A stretch of 64,000 bases of DNA from Heloderma charlesbogerti (GCA_026122225.1 JANEZZ010001863.1:1-64000), one strand, 5' to 3'. Numbered from the stretch's first letter, positions 41,742 through 52,723 are shown. Made by a program: numbers and translations. Notes: generated by a model from the sequence alone, not told the origin.

Positions 41742-41997
41742 AAGGTAAAGGTGCCCCAACCAGTCGTGTCCGACTCTAGGGTGTGGTGCTCATCTCCATT
41801 TCTAAGCCGAAGAGCCCACCGAAGCGGCGCCTATTTATCTACTTGCAATTTCTTGCTTTCGAACTGCTAGGTTGGCAGAAGCTGGGACTGAAGACGGGAG
41901 CTCACTCCGTCATGCAACACTTGGGTCTCGAACTGCTGTCCTGCTGACCTTCCGGTCTGCAATTCAGCGGCTTAACCACTAAGCCACCGCGGCCCCT
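41742..41997 (-). mobile_element. Sauria-type SINE, tRNA head and BovB-like tail
   Basis: Minus strand from 41997: GGGGCCGCGGTGGCTTAGTG (A box TGGCTTAGTGG), then the B box AGTTCGAGACC at about 41929, the body CAACCTAGCAGTTCGAAAGC, and the 3' end AGAGTCGGACACGACTGG, identical in type to the BovB 3' end. A perfect 12-bp target duplication AATTATGGCTTA flanks it (41730-41741 and 41998-42009). The layout matches Sauria SINEs, which are mobilised by RTE-type LINEs. Confidence 0.92.
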
Positions 41998-42051
41998 AAT
42001 TATGGCTTAGATGCCATAATTATGCCATTAGCCCTCAATTATGGCTTAGAT

Positions 42052-42635
42052 GAGGGCTAATAAGCCGAAACTGAATGCTGATAAGATATAAATCCTATGG
42101 GTGGGTGGTCCCCACATCCAGGAATTGGAGTGTTTGCCTATTCTGGATGGGGTTTCACTTCCTCTGAAGGAGCAGGTACATAGTTTGGTGATGCTCCTGG
42201 ATCTACCTTTGTCCCTGGAGGCTCAGGTGACCTCAGTGACCAGGAGCACCCATTACCAACTTTGCTTGGTGCACCAACTACACCCATTCCTGGATGGGGA
42301 TAGCCTAGCCATGGTGATCCATATACTGGTAACCTCACAATTAGACTACTGTAATGTGCTGTATGTGGGGCTGCCCTTATATTGGTTTGGACGCTGCAGC
42401 TAGTGCAGAATGCAGCAGCTGGGTTGATCAGTGGGACACCCGGCTATGTTCACATAACAGCTGTTTTAAAAACTGCACCAGCTGCTTATTAGCTATTGAG
42501 CCATGTTCAAGGTTATGTTGTTGACGTACAAAGCCCCAAACAACTTGGGAGCAGGATATCTAGCAGACCGTCTTCCCATATATATACCCCAGCGTCATCT
42601 AAGGTCATCAGAGGAGGGCTTGCTAGTCATTCCAA
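42052..42635 (+). pseudogene. Decayed L2 ORF2 C-terminal region
   Basis: Readable pieces: KPKLNADKI, PHIQELECLPILDGVSLPLK, EQVHSLVMLLDLPLSLEAQV, TSQLDYCNVLYVGLPL, LGAGYLADRLPIYIPQRHLR SSEEGLL. Several stops (for example after DKI and after GRCS) and frameshifts show that this is an old copy. The RT catalytic box lies upstream of the fragment and is absent. Confidence 0.75.
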
Positions 42636-43008
42636 TTTAAAAAAAAAAATCTTTTACTTCTTTAAAACATTTGTATCCTGCCCTATATCATTAAGATCTC
42701 CGGGCAGCATACAGATAAAATAAATTTAAACGGTATAAAACAATAAATAATTTAAACAGCTAAAAACATATTAAACCATTAAACAAGCTAATACCAATTA
42801 AAATCTAAACCAATAAAACAGTTAAAACAGTGTGCAACTTTAGGGAATGCATTTAGCCCTCAAAGGCTTTGGTACAAAGCCATGTTTTAACTTGGCACTG
42901 AAATGAAACCAATATACATGCCAATCGGGCCTCCAAGGGGAGGGCATTCCACAACTGGTGTGCCACAGCAGAGGCCTTCTCCCCTGTCCCACCATAGTGT
43001 ATGTCTCG
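42636..43008 (-). mobile_element. L2 3' tail and C-terminal scrap
   Basis: The complement of an L2 3' end: TTTGTATCCTGCCCTATATC, A-rich UTR, and a coding scrap near 42860-43000 (complement of FSAKLKHGF and GRRPLLWHTSCGMP). Confidence 0.7.
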
Positions 43009-43219
43009 CAAATGAAAGAAATGTCAGCATGAAGAACCCCGATGGGGGGCCAACCCTCTGGAAAACCCTCCCCTGTGCAAAAAAGGAGGCAAAAAATATG
43101 GCATCTTTCAAACGCCTCCTAAAAATGCACCTTTTCACCCATGCTTTCTCTCAGTTGTAACTGCTGTTGGGTTTTACTTTGGTTTTACATACTACTTTTA
43201 AACTCTTATATTATATTTT

Positions 43220-43392
43220 ATATGCCCAGTCGATTGTTAAGATCTTCAGGGGAGGCCTTGCTGGCTGTTCTGCGACCAACAGAATGTCGCCATGTAATAT
43301 CTCGAAGGTGGGCTTTCTCAGTGGTGGTGTCCACTCTCTGGAAAGGCCCCCCCCCCCCCGCCGCCCTGGTGCAGTTCAGGAAACAGAAAATG
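43220..43392 (+). mobile_element. L2 C-terminal scrap
   Basis: Plus-strand frame SRLLRSSGEALLAVLRPTEC, RHVISRRWAFSVVVSTLWKG with a C-run at about 43348-43360, ending near FRKQKMWY at the next element. Confidence 0.7.
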
Positions 43393-44763
43393 TGGTATTT
43401 GTTTGTTTGTTTGTTTGTTTATTAGATTTATTAGCCGCCCATCTGGCCAGCTACCCAGCCATTCTAGGGGGCATACAATACTAATAACAACACAAAATAC
43501 AACAAATTTACATAATTAACTGAAAAAAACAACATAACAAAACAACACTGCTCTAAAAACCCCTAACCCACCCCAAATGCCCGCCTGAACAGCCAGGTTT
43601 TTAAGGCCCGGCGGAAGCTCATCAAAGAGGGGGCATGGCAGAGGTCACTAGGGAGGGAATTCCACAGAGTGGAGGCCACCACAGAAAAGGCCCTCTCCCT
43701 AGTCCTCACCAGCCTGGCTGTCCTGGCTGATGGGACAGACAGAAGGCCTACTGAGGCTGATCTCACTGAGTCGCATTCCTGGTGTTGTTGGAGGTGCTCC
43801 TTAAGATAGACTGGGCCGGAACCATATAGGGATTTATAGGTCAATGCCAACACCTTGAATTGGGCCCGGAAAACAATTGGTAACCAGTGCAACTCCTTCA
43901 GCACTGGAGTGATGTGGTCTTGCCAATGGCTGCCTTTAATCAGGTGGGCCGCTGCATTCTGCACCAGCTGCAGCTTCCGAACCGTCCTCAAGGGTAACCC
44001 CAAGTAGAGCGCATTAAAGTAGTCTAGACGAGAGAAGACCAAGGCACGTACTACCGATGGGAGAAGATGGTCAGGAAGGTAGGGGCGCAGCCACTGTATC
44101 AGATGGAGTTGGTACAGCGCTGTCCGGCTCACAACTGACACCTGAGTCTCCATGGACAGCTGGGAGTCTAAAATGGCCCCTAGGCTGCGGACCTGGTCCT
44201 TCAGGGGCAGCCGCACCCTATTCAACATCAGGTCAACCTCCCGCAACCTCCCCTTGTCTCACACAAAAAGTACTTCAGTTTTGTCGGGGTTCTGTTTCAG
44301 CTTAGTCCTTTCCATCCAGCCACTCACCGACTCCAGACACTTGGACAGCGTTTCTACAGCCAACCTTGGTGAGGATTTAAATGAGAGGTAGAGTTGCGTG
44401 TCATCCGCATATTGGTGACACTGCACCCCAAACCTCCTGATGATAGCATCCAGTGGCTTCATATAGATGTTCAATAACATAGGGGAGAGAATAGAACCTT
44501 GTGGCACCCCGCCAGTGAGCAGCCAAGGGTCTGAAGTCTCCTCCCCCAGAGCTACCCTCTGGTACCTGCCAGAGAGGAAGGACTGGAACCACCGTAATAC
44601 GGTGTCCCCTATGCCCAACCCCTACAGGCAGTCCAGGAGGATACCGTGGTCAAAGGTATCAAAAGCCTCTGAGAGATCAAGGAGAACATGGAAGGAGCAT
44701 TCACCCCTATCCAGAGCCCTCCCCATATCATCCACCAAGGTGACCAAGGCCGTTTCATGGTAC
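43393..44763 (-). mobile_element. 5'-truncated L2, well preserved
   Basis: Minus-strand sister of the 1.0-2.9 kb L2. The tail is (TTTG)n at 43397-43422, then the 3' UTR and coding sequence up to the ETALVTLVDD block at about 44755. It truncates about 90 codons further upstream than the 1.0 kb copy. Confidence 0.9.
43563..44758 (-). pseudogene. L2 reverse transcriptase and C-terminal region
   Basis: Read downward from 44758: ETALVTLVDDMGRALDRGEC, motif A LLDLSEAFDTFDHGILLDCL, a stop at 44619-44621, then GIGDTVLRWFQSFLSGRYQR, GGVPQGSILSPMLLNIYMKP, the catalytic YADDTQLYLSF, and LKQNPDKTEVLFV. A second stop lies just after this (about 44256-44258). The frame then stays open for 227 codons (43563-44246): VDLMLNRVRLPLKDQVRSLG, SRLDYFNALYLGLPLRTVRK, RAFSVVASTLWNSLPSDLCH, SFRRALKTWLFRRAFGVG, then a stop. 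Apart from the two nonsense changes the RT and tail look complete. The endonuclease is missing by 5' truncation. Confidence 0.9.
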
Positions 44764-45063
44764 ATTTCAAATGCCTCCTGAAAATGTACTTGTTCACCGA
44801 GGCCTTCTCTGGCTTGTAAATAACTGCAGTTGATCATATGTTGCTCCATCTTAGTGCTTTTTGTATTGCTTTGTATTGTTATTGTAGTTCTTACATTGTT
44901 TTAATAATCTATTTTAAATATATTTGTTTTGTTCTTGTAGCTGGAATTGTTTTAATTAGTGTATTAATATCGTATTTAAATATTATTTTTAATATTGGTA
45001 TGTTAACCACTTGGAGAATAGTTTTTATTTTAAGTGGTATATAAGTATTAGAAATAAAAAAAA
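44764..45063 (+). mobile_element. L2 3' end
   Basis: Short C-terminal scrap (FKCLLKMYLFTEAFSGL, about 44766-44817), then a T-rich 3' UTR with TAACCACTTGGAGAATAG and TATATAAGTATTAGAAATAA A. It may continue the 43220-43392 fragment, but the two overlap slightly, so this is not certain. Confidence 0.7.
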
Positions 45064-45565
45064 ATGGTGTGTGTGTGCATATAGACACACACATACGTAA
45101 CTTAACACTCTCCTAGGAAAATGCATTACCATGCCTCTATATATCAGCTGAGCTACATCGATGAACTTTGTTTCTTCCATAGAAAACTGCTTGCTGCTAC
45201 AACATTTTGCAAACTTAATGGCATAAGAAAAACAAAACACCCATCTGATTTCAAAGAAATTGAGATGCATTCTGGAACTAATAAATTATACCATTTATCT
45301 GGGTGGTTTAAAGAAATTGTTGTATTTTCAAATTGGGGAGAGTCACAAGCAGTGTCGGGTCCTTAGTCATTAAGAAAGCCATCCTATGGTCCCTGGGAGA
45401 GCGTCCCAGACACCATAGGTCTGCTCAGAAAAACAACACTCTGACTTCAAAAGCGGGGGGGGGGGGTCAGAGATCAGATCCCACTCCCCCGTTCCCTTGC
45501 AGTCAGCATGGAAACAACTGTGCCAGCAACCCTTGGAAAAGCGAACTTGGAGGAGGAGGAAAGGG
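45064..45565. other. Unassigned stretch
   Basis: Short (GT)n at 45067-45077. Otherwise no feature. Confidence 0.35.
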
Positions 45566-45890
45566 GGCGTTCAACATTCTGTTCACCCAGTGGCCAACCA
45601 GCTGCCTGTGGGAAGCCCACAAGTAGGACATGAAGGCAACAGCATCCTCCCACCCATGTTCCCCAGCAACAGGTGTACATAGGCTCACTGCCTCTGATAC
45701 TGGAGGTAGCATACAGCCATCAGGACTAGTAGCCATTTATGCCTTCTCCTCCATGAATTTGTCCAACCCCCTTTTTAAGCCACCCAAATTGGTGGCCATC
45801 ACCACGTCTTGTGTAGCAAATGCCATAATTTAACTATGCGCTGTGTGAAGGACTTCCTCTTATCTGTCCTGAAGGTCCACCAATCGGAGC
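45566..45890 (-). mobile_element. CR1/L3-type 3' region
   Basis: TTCAACATTCTGTTCACCCA, TGTTCCCCAGCAACAGGTGT, GACTAGTAGCCATTTATGCC, ATTTAACTATGCGCTGTGTG in family order. Confidence 0.8.
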
Positions 45891-46916
45891 CAGGTACTAA
45901 AAGCAAAGCAAAGTGAAGCGAAGTAAAGCTGGAGATGAAGCCTGATGCAAACCTGTGGCCAGGGATGGGGCCTGTTACAAAATGGCAGCTCAGGGGCACA
46001 GCCAGTTACTTACTGCACTGCATGAGCTGTTCTGTGGGATAACCTGCATATACAAGTAGAAGCACACATCTGTGATACCTCAGGTCAGAGATCCTAAATA
46101 ACACAACACTCTAAAATTGGCCAGTAGAGCCAGTCACCTGCTCCCTACCAGCTGCCAGTTCTACCCTCGCCCCTGCCATGCTCCCTCAAGAGCAATGCTG
46201 CCTCATCATGTAAAAAAGGAAGAGTTGAAGAAGAAATGGGAAGCAGCATTTGTTGTCGCCATTCAACCCTCCAAAGTTGTGAATAATTTCAGGCCACCTG
46301 AACTCTCCCCACCATTTTGTGCTCCCCCACAATTTCAAGCCCAACAAATTCAGCTGAGAACCTTTGGCTCTGCACTCCCACCAAGGTCCATCTTGTATTG
46401 TCCCAAAGCGTTTCCATTCTGCCCATAAAGCAGGCGGGAGGTGTTAAAGGGCTTCACAGACTCACAACTCATTGTCAACTAATTATCTTTAAGATGGTGT
46501 CACCACATCTTAATTGCTGAGTAATCACCAGCGCTGCTCTCCACCAGGGTGGTTTTCCTCCCCCAAAGCAATTCATTCCTGACATGGACTCCCCACACTC
46601 TCCCCCCAACCCAACCCCCCTCAATAAGTTCATTAACCTAAACCGATCACAAATACAGACATGCACACATTAAGCTTTCAGGAACTTTCATCTTTTTAAA
46701 AAGGGCACAGGGAGAAAAAGCTGCAATAAACTGGTAGCCTGGTTAGCAGTAGGGCGATAGCTTAAGACACCATGGGTGGCTAAGCTGTATGAGAACCAGA
46801 TGTAAGGGCTTTGGCAGGGAAGGTCTGCCCTTTCTGTTTACTGACAAATGAAGTGGGCAGTAGAAGGCAATTAAAAACCAATAAAGGTACATTAAAGGTA
46901 CAACTCATAATAAAGG
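45891..46916. other. Unassigned stretch
   Basis: About 1 kb with no recognised gene or repeat. Confidence 0.4.
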
Positions 46917-47201
46917 GCCACCAATTTGGATGGCTTTAAAAGGGGGTTGGAGAAATTCCTGGAGGAAAAGGCTATCAATGGCTACTAGTCCTGATGGCTA
47001 TGTGCTACCTCCAGTCCCAGAGGCAGTGACCTACGCACACCAGTTGCTGGGGAACATGGGTGGGAGGGTGCTGTTGCGCTCATGCCCTGCTTGTGGGTTC
47101 CCGATCGACAGCTGGTTAGCCACTGTGGGACCAGAATGCTGGACTAGATGGACCCTTGGTCTGATCCAGCAGGACTCTTCTTATATACTTATATTCTTAG
47201 C
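46917..47201 (+). mobile_element. CR1/L3-type 3' region
   Basis: Plus-orientation copy: CACCAATTTGGATGGCTTTA, GGCTACTAGTCCTGATGGC, CCAGTTGCTGGGGAACATGG, TGGACTAGATGGACCCTTGG, then TCTGATCCAGCAGGACTCTT. Confidence 0.82.
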
Positions 47202-47285
47202 AATGAGAAACACTGTATGGAGAAGCTTGACCAGCTCAGGGGAAAACCGCACCTATTTTGTAGATGATATATACCACTGTCAACA

Positions 47286-47443
47286 AATGATCATCATTTG
47301 GCATCCCTATGTGAACTGGTCCGTATTCTCAATTAGTTATATTTTAAAGTCCCATAGCAAATTATGTACATAGGCATGGGACTTTAAAATATAAGTAGCT
47401 GACTGACAATGTAGACCGGTTCACACATACATAGTGATCATTC
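47286..47443. mobile_element. Foldback MITE
   Basis: The outer arms AATGATCA..GTGAACTGGTC and GACCGGTTCACAC..TGATCATT are imperfect complements. The inner hairpin ATATTTTAAAGTCCCAT / ATGGGACTTTAAAATAT is a perfect 17-bp palindrome. Confidence 0.78.
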
Positions 47444-47530
47444 TTTGAGAGAGGTATCAACGGAAGATTTGCATGCATGAATGAAGTTTCACAGATCCAT
47501 CACCACAGACAGGACTTCCATCACCCGAAG

Positions 47531-48075
47531 TCATAAGAACGTAAGGAGAGCCATGCTGAATCACACCAAAGGCCTATATAGTCCTGCATTCTGTTCACAC
47601 ATTGTCCAACCAACTGCCTGTGGAAAGAACACAAGTAGGACATGAGTGCAACAGCAGCCTTCTGCTTGTGTTCCCCTGCAAGTGGTATATAGTCTCTGAC
47701 ACTAGAGATAATATATAGCCATCCTGACTAGTAGCCATTGATAGACTTATCCTCCATGAATTTGTCTAATTGCCTTTTAAAGCCATCCAAATTGGTGGCC
47801 ATTACTGCAACTTGGGGAAGAAATTCCATAGTTTAACTATGCACTACATGAAGAAGTCCTCTTTATCTGTCCTGACTCTCCCACCAATCAGCTTCATGGG
47901 CTGAATCCAAGTTCTGGTATTATGGGAGAGGGGAAAAAATAACATCTCTCTCTCTCTACTTTGTCCACACCATGCATAGTTTTGTGGACAGAATGTCTCC
48001 CCTGCTCATCTTTTTTCCTAAGATAAACAGTCCCAGTTGTTGTAACCTTTCCTCATAGGGGAGTTGCTCCAGCCC
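47531..48075 (-). mobile_element. CR1/L3-type 3' region
   Basis: TCATAAGAACGTAAGGAGAG, GTAGCCATTGATAGACTTAT, AAATTGGTGGCCATTACTGC, GTAACCTTTCCTCATAGGGG in family order. Longest tail copy besides 30.9 kb. Confidence 0.8.
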
Positions 48076-48089
48076 ACGTTCAAGCAGGC

Positions 48090-48092
48090 TTT

Positions 48093-48139
<47 letters not shown>

Positions 48140-48152
48140 CTTTCTTTCTTTT
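48090..48152 (+). repeat. (TTTC)n microsatellite
   Basis: About 14 TTTC/TTCT units followed by a T-run. Confidence 0.97.
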
Positions 48153-49108
48153 TTTAAAAATAGAAGCTTTAACTAATTTCCAATTATTTGGTTTGGATGT
48201 GGCCCATAGGCCTGAGGTTCAACACCCCCATTTTAGTAGGATGCTGGGTTCTAATCATGACTCTGACAGTTGTTTCTTAGCATCGTCTGCAATGTTGTAA
48301 AGTATCAGGATGGGCCCCACTTAGATCACAGGGTCCAGCTGCTTGTGGGTGGGCAGCACAATCTGTTAGCTAGCCCAGGCTTTACTTGCTTTGCTCCAGC
48401 GACACAGTGAGGGGCCAAATTTAAAAATGGGCAAATCTAGCAGGGTTTAGCTCCCACACACTGTCCCCAGCTGCGATCGAGTGGAAAGTGCTGGAGAGCT
48501 TTTCAAGGGCCCTTGGCCAAACATGTTGCAATACAGGCTGGCACACCACAGGATGCTGCCAGCTGATTAAGAAAGTTGCAGTTGATTAATCGTCTGCCAT
48601 TTAAGAGACCCATTAAATAGAAATAAACTTTTCTTTATATTGCATAATAAACAGGCCTCCAGGCCTTGGCATTGACCTGATCCAGCCAACTTCTGGCACT
48701 AGCTATGGTGGAATAAGTCTGTTCCAGGCAGCCTCTGAAACTTCCTTATTATTCTGGGAAACTTCTTAATATCAACTTTAGCAATCTGCCTAGAAATATT
48801 CATAAATTGAAGAAAACAGAACATAACCCCTATCAAAAAGAAATGAAGGAAAAGAAAGAAAAGATGAGAGGAAGAAAGAACTCCATTCACACCTTATCAA
48901 AAAAAAAAAATACTGGAGTGTTTGGATTGATATTTTTGCTGTACAGAAGGAACATTCTTTACTTTAGCCCTCTAACTTTATAGCCCTTCTGTTCTGCTGC
49001 AGATTGGGACTCAGTTCACAACCTTTTACGTGTACTGGGAAATAAAACCCCTAAACGTAAATAACTATATGGTGTACCCTCTGTAAAATAACATTTGCAG
49101 TCCCAAAG

Positions 49109-49110
<2 letters not shown>
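48153..49110. other. Unassigned stretch
   Basis: No recognised gene or repeat. Confidence 0.4.

Positions 49111-49140
<30 letters not shown>
49111..49140 (+). repeat. (AC)n microsatellite
   Basis: About 15 CA units. Confidence 0.97.
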
Positions 49141-49141
<1 letters not shown>

Positions 49142-49180
49142 GGAGTGTCCCCAAGGTTCTAAGTAAACTATAATAACAGT

Positions 49181-49448
49181 GATGGCCACCAATTTGGATG
49201 GCTTTAATAGGGGCTTAGCCAAATTTCAGAAGGAGAAGGCTATCAATGGCTACTAGTCCTGGTGGCTATGTCCTACCTCCACTATCAGAGGCAGTGAGCC
49301 TATGTACACCAGTTGCTGGGGAACATGGTTGGGAGGGTGCTGTTGTGCTCGTGCCCTGCTTGTGGTCGACAGCTGGTTGGCCACTGTGTGAACAGAAAGC
49401 TGGACTAGATGGACCCTTGGTCTGATCCTGCAGGGCTCTTGTTCTTAA
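49181..49448 (+). mobile_element. CR1/L3-type 3' region
   Basis: GGCCACCAATTTGGATGGCT, TGGCTACTAGTCCTGGTGGC, TGGACTAGATGGACCCTTGG. Confidence 0.82.
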
Positions 49449-49817
49449 TAGATTATTAGGCAATTGTGCTCACATGCTTTGTTTAGGGGTGCTCTAGGCT
49501 AGTGTGCCTGTGCGTGCGCACACTCATTCAGTGGGTCTCTCTGCAAATCCTGCACAGTGATATTTCCAGATATCCCAAGGACTGGTCTCCACAAACAGCA
49601 GATGAGAACACGTGGCAACACTTCCTGGATGGTACCGTGTCAGACAGCAGAGAGAATTATTTAATACTCTTCCATATTTAACAACAAACCACTCTCTATG
49701 CATAGACTACATATCAAGGAGAAGGGTTCTACCTGACCCGCTACTTTTCTATGGGCAGATAATTTTTCTTAATGGGGAAGCATTTAAACATGTGATCACC
49801 TCCCTCCTCTCCACATT
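49449..49817. other. Unassigned stretch
   Basis: No recognised feature. Confidence 0.35.
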
Positions 49818-50054
49818 AAGGCCAGATCTACACCTCGTGTCATATTGATATGATCCCATCATGGTGATGCTATATTCTTCCTGCGCATTTATACCTCGTA
49901 GAACACTCAGTGACATCTGTTGTGGTGTTTGGGGTAATATGGATTAAAAAGCAGGAAATGACGCTAGAAAAGCGGTATACAGAATACATAATGAGCCTCA
50001 ACAGTTATCCATGCACTTCAATACCAATAAAAACACTAGTGTAGATCTCGCCCT
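49818..50054. mobile_element. Foldback MITE (AAGGCCAGATCTACAC)
   Basis: Ends AAGGCCAGATCTACAC and GTGTAGATCTCGCCCT are inverted with three mismatches. No reading frame. Confidence 0.7.
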
Positions 50055-50437
50055 AGCCTGAAGTGGAACAGTCCAGGAACAGTCTTGTCATGTGACCTGC
50101 TGTTTGTGGACACCAGTCCAGCCCTTGGTTCTAGTTGCTGTGCTGGTCCTCCAGCACAAACAAACAATCCAATGGGCAGAGAAAGGCTGAGGGACTAAGG
50201 CACAGAAGCAGGAGAGAGGAATTACTGCAGCGCAGAGTTGTAATCGTCTGTTTCCAATAGGACAATCCACTCCTGGCTGTGATTCCTGCAAATGAACCAG
50301 GAGCAGATAGGAAGGATCCTGGCAGATTGTTCAAATCATAAGCACTGAAAGTAGGGAGGGCTCTAATTGTTTAGAGATTTACAGTGCACTCCTACATAAA
50401 TCTACTCAGAAGCAAGTCCTATTGAGCCTAGTGGGAA
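50055..50437. other. Unassigned, with MITE half-copy
   Basis: 50378-50435 (AGTGCACTCCTACATAAATC, TACTCAGAAGCAAGTCCTAT TGAG) is a half-copy of the CCATTGAACTCAATGG MITE family. Confidence 0.45.
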
Positions 50438-50444
50438 TTGTTGT

Positions 50445-51745
50445 TCAGTCATTAAGTCGTGTCCGACTCTTTGTGACCCCATGGACCATAGCACACCAGG
50501 CCTTCCTGTCCTCCGCTCTCTCCCCGAGCGTGCTCAAGTCCATATTCATTGCATCGGTGATGCTATCTAGCCATCTCATCCTCTGCCGTCCCCTTCTCCT
50601 TTGGCCTTCAATCTTTCCCAGCATCAGGGTCTTTTCCAGGGAGCTTTGTCTTCGCCTTAGGTGGCCAAAATATTTGAGCTTCAGCTTCAGTATCTGTCCT
50701 TCCAATGAGCACTCAGGGTTGATTTCCTTTAGGATGGACTGATTGGACCTCCTTGCAGTCCAGGGGACTCGTAAGAGTCTTCTCCAGCACCACAGTTTGA
50801 AAGGGTCAATTCTTCGGTGCTCAGCCTTCCTTATAGTCCAGCTCTCACAGCCATATGTTACTACTGGGAAAACCATAGCTTTGATTATACAAACCTTTGT
50901 CGGCATGGTGATGTCTCTGCTTCTTACTATGCTGTCTAGGTTTGCCATAGCTTTCCTCCCAAGGAGCATGCGTCTTTTAATTTCATGGCTACAGTCACCA
51001 TCTGCGGTGATCTTGGAGCCCAAGAAAATAAAATCTGTCACTGCTTCCATTTCTTCCCCTTCTATATGCCAGGAAGTGATGGGGCCAGATGCCATGATCT
51101 TAGTTTTTTTAATGTTGAGTTTCAAACCAGCTCTTGCACTCTCCACTTTCACCCTCAACAAGAGGCGCTTTAGATCCTCTTCGCTTTCTGCCATTAGGGT
51201 GGCATCGTCTGCGTATCTGAGGTTGTTGATAATTCTCCCGGCAATCTTAATTCTGACCTGTGATTCATCCAACCCAGCATTTCTCATGATGTACTCTGCA
51301 TATAAATTAAATAAGCAGGGCGACAATATGCAGTCTTGTCGTACTCCTTTCCCAATTTTGAACCAATCGGTTGTTCCATGTCCGGTTCTTACTGTTGCTT
51401 CTTGACCCTCGTACAGGTTTCTCAGGAGACAGGTAAGGTGGTCTGGTACCCCCATCTCTTTCAGAATTTGCCACAGTTTGTTGTGATCCACACAATCAAA
51501 GGCTTTATTGTAGTCAATGAAGCAGAAATAGACTTTTTCTGGAATTCTCTTGCTTTCTCCATGATCCAGCGAATGTTGGCGATTTGATCTCTAGTTCCTC
51601 TGCCTCTTCGAAACCCAGCTTGTACTTCCGGTAGTTCTCGGTTCACATACCGCTGAAGCCTGTTGTTGTTGTTGTTCAGTCGTTAAGTCGTGTCCGACAT
51701 AACCTTGCTGGCATGTGAAATGAGTGCAATTGCACCCTTATCATT
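50445..51745 (-). pseudogene. BovB reverse transcriptase and C-terminal region
   Basis: A 348-codon minus-strand open frame (51491-50445) covers DHNKLWQILKEMGVPDHLTC, KGVRQDCILSPCLFNLYAEY, the catalytic YADDATLMAESEEDL box, KLNIKKTKIMASGPITSWHI, YGCESWTIRKAEHRRIDPFK, RRRGRQRMRWLDSITDAMNM and the terminal KSRTRLND stop. Upstream, the fingers/motif-A part (RELPEVQAGFRRGRGTRDQI, IMEKAREFQKK, 51646-51535) lies in a neighbouring frame because one base is missing near 51535, where other copies have ACGTC. Further upstream (51700-51745) the SHASKV region is recognisable beyond the 38-bp insertion. This is the longest open TE frame in the window. The endonuclease is missing by 5' truncation, so it is not autonomous. 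Confidence 0.92.
51660..51698 (-). mobile_element. 38-bp BovB 3' tip inside BovB
   Basis: TTGTTGTTGTTGTTCAGTCG then TTAAGTCGTGTCCGAC is the complement of the last 20-odd bases of BovB plus its AAC tail. It sits between RT codons that are contiguous in the 26.8 kb copy and replaces about 20 bases of it. Confidence 0.85.
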
Positions 51746-51750
51746 TAAAT

Positions 51751-52107
51751 CCAGTTGTTTTTTCCGGTTGGAATCCTAGCTGAGCTGTCATGAGAGTAAG
51801 TCTCATTGAAGTCAGTGAGTCTTACTTCTGAGTAAACATGCTTAGGATGCTGCGGCACGTTGGGCCAGGTATGCAGAGGCAGGAGGTCCAGCTGTATAGG
51901 GTGCGATAGATTCTTACCTTTGAGGAGATGGGTTACCATCTTTTGCACAGGTTGAAGCTTCCAGTAAAGCCTTACATTACAATAGTAATGCCATTGCTGA
52001 CATGGATGACAGAGAGTTAGTGTGTGATGTATAGTGGTTCAGAGCTAGGAGTCCCCCAGTCAACTCCCTGGGAGGACTTTGGATCCTGTGGATTCAAAGC
52101 CTACCCT
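51751..52107. other. Unassigned, with MITE half-copy
   Basis: 51790-51850 (GAGAGTAAGTCTCATTGAAG then TCAGTGAGTCTTACTTCTGA) is a CCATTGAACTCAATGG family arm. The rest is unassigned. Confidence 0.45.
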
Positions 52108-52205
52108 GACCTCAGCGGAGGCTGGGGGTTCTGATGTCAGTGGGGCAGTGAATCTGCTCTAGGATTCAGTCAGAACTCAAAAGGAGCTATCCAAGGTGCT
52201 GAACC
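52108..52205. mobile_element. Left half of CAGTGGAGGCTGG MITE
   Basis: CAGCGGAGGCTGGGGGTTCT, GATTCAGTCAGAACTCAAAA GGAGCT. The right end is missing here. A right half lies at 53.1 kb. Confidence 0.7.
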
Positions 52206-52211
52206 TATTTT

Positions 52212-52296
52212 GGGTATAGGCTGAGAGTCAACGACTGGCCTGAAGCCACCAAAGCTTCATGGCCAAGTAGGGACTAGAACCCAGGTTCCAACTGGT
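52212..52296 (-). mobile_element. CORE-SINE fragment
   Basis: GGCTGAGAGTCAACGACTGG CC, AAAGCTTCATGGCCAAGTAG, AACCCAGGTTCC: complement of the head and core. Confidence 0.65.
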
Positions 52297-52723
52297 TGGA
52301 ATGATAATAGCAGCTCCTGACCACAATGGGGAACCCGTAGTTTCCTGTTTTCTTCTGCAGTTACTGTGGTCAACAGCTACTTCTGCCAAAGGGCCCAGAA
52401 ACGTGTTCTCGGCTGCCGAATCAGTGTTCGTGAGCAAGGTGTGGGAAGAAGGAAGCATGTGGAGATGTCTTCACAGTTTCCAGGGTAAAACCAAATCAAA
52501 CCAAACCACCCCAGATTATCCAGAAGAAGAAACTATGCCTCAAAGATTCATCATCAGCTCCAAGTCTCTCCACTTCCTCATAGTTGTTGGCAAAGGTGGC
52601 ATCTTCTTTTGAATACTGTAGAGCAAGACTGGAGATTGCAGAACTGATTAAAGCCCCCTGAGGAAAACTACCAGCCAGTCTATGTACAACTTGAAAACCC
52701 ACATCTCCCCACTTTTGTCCAAC
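52297..52723. other. Unassigned stretch
   Basis: No recognised feature. Confidence 0.35.

Larger units (their letters stand above)
42010..43215 (+). mobile_element. Old L2 element, split by a minus-strand L2 tail
   Basis: The plus-strand L2 C-terminal region starts about 42050 (KPKLNADKI) and runs to about 42635. It resumes at about 43009 with GGPTLWKTLPCAKKEAKNMA SFKRLLKMHLFTHAFSQL and its 3' UTR. The interruption at 42636-43008 is a minus-strand L2 3' fragment. Confidence 0.75.
50438..51750 (-). mobile_element. RTE-BovB, best-preserved copy
   Basis: Minus strand, 3' end at 50438 (TTGTTGTTCAGTCATTAAGT on the plus strand), extending upstream through the RT to about 51745. A 38-bp tip of another BovB 3' end interrupts the RT N-terminal region at about 51660-51698. 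Confidence 0.92.
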
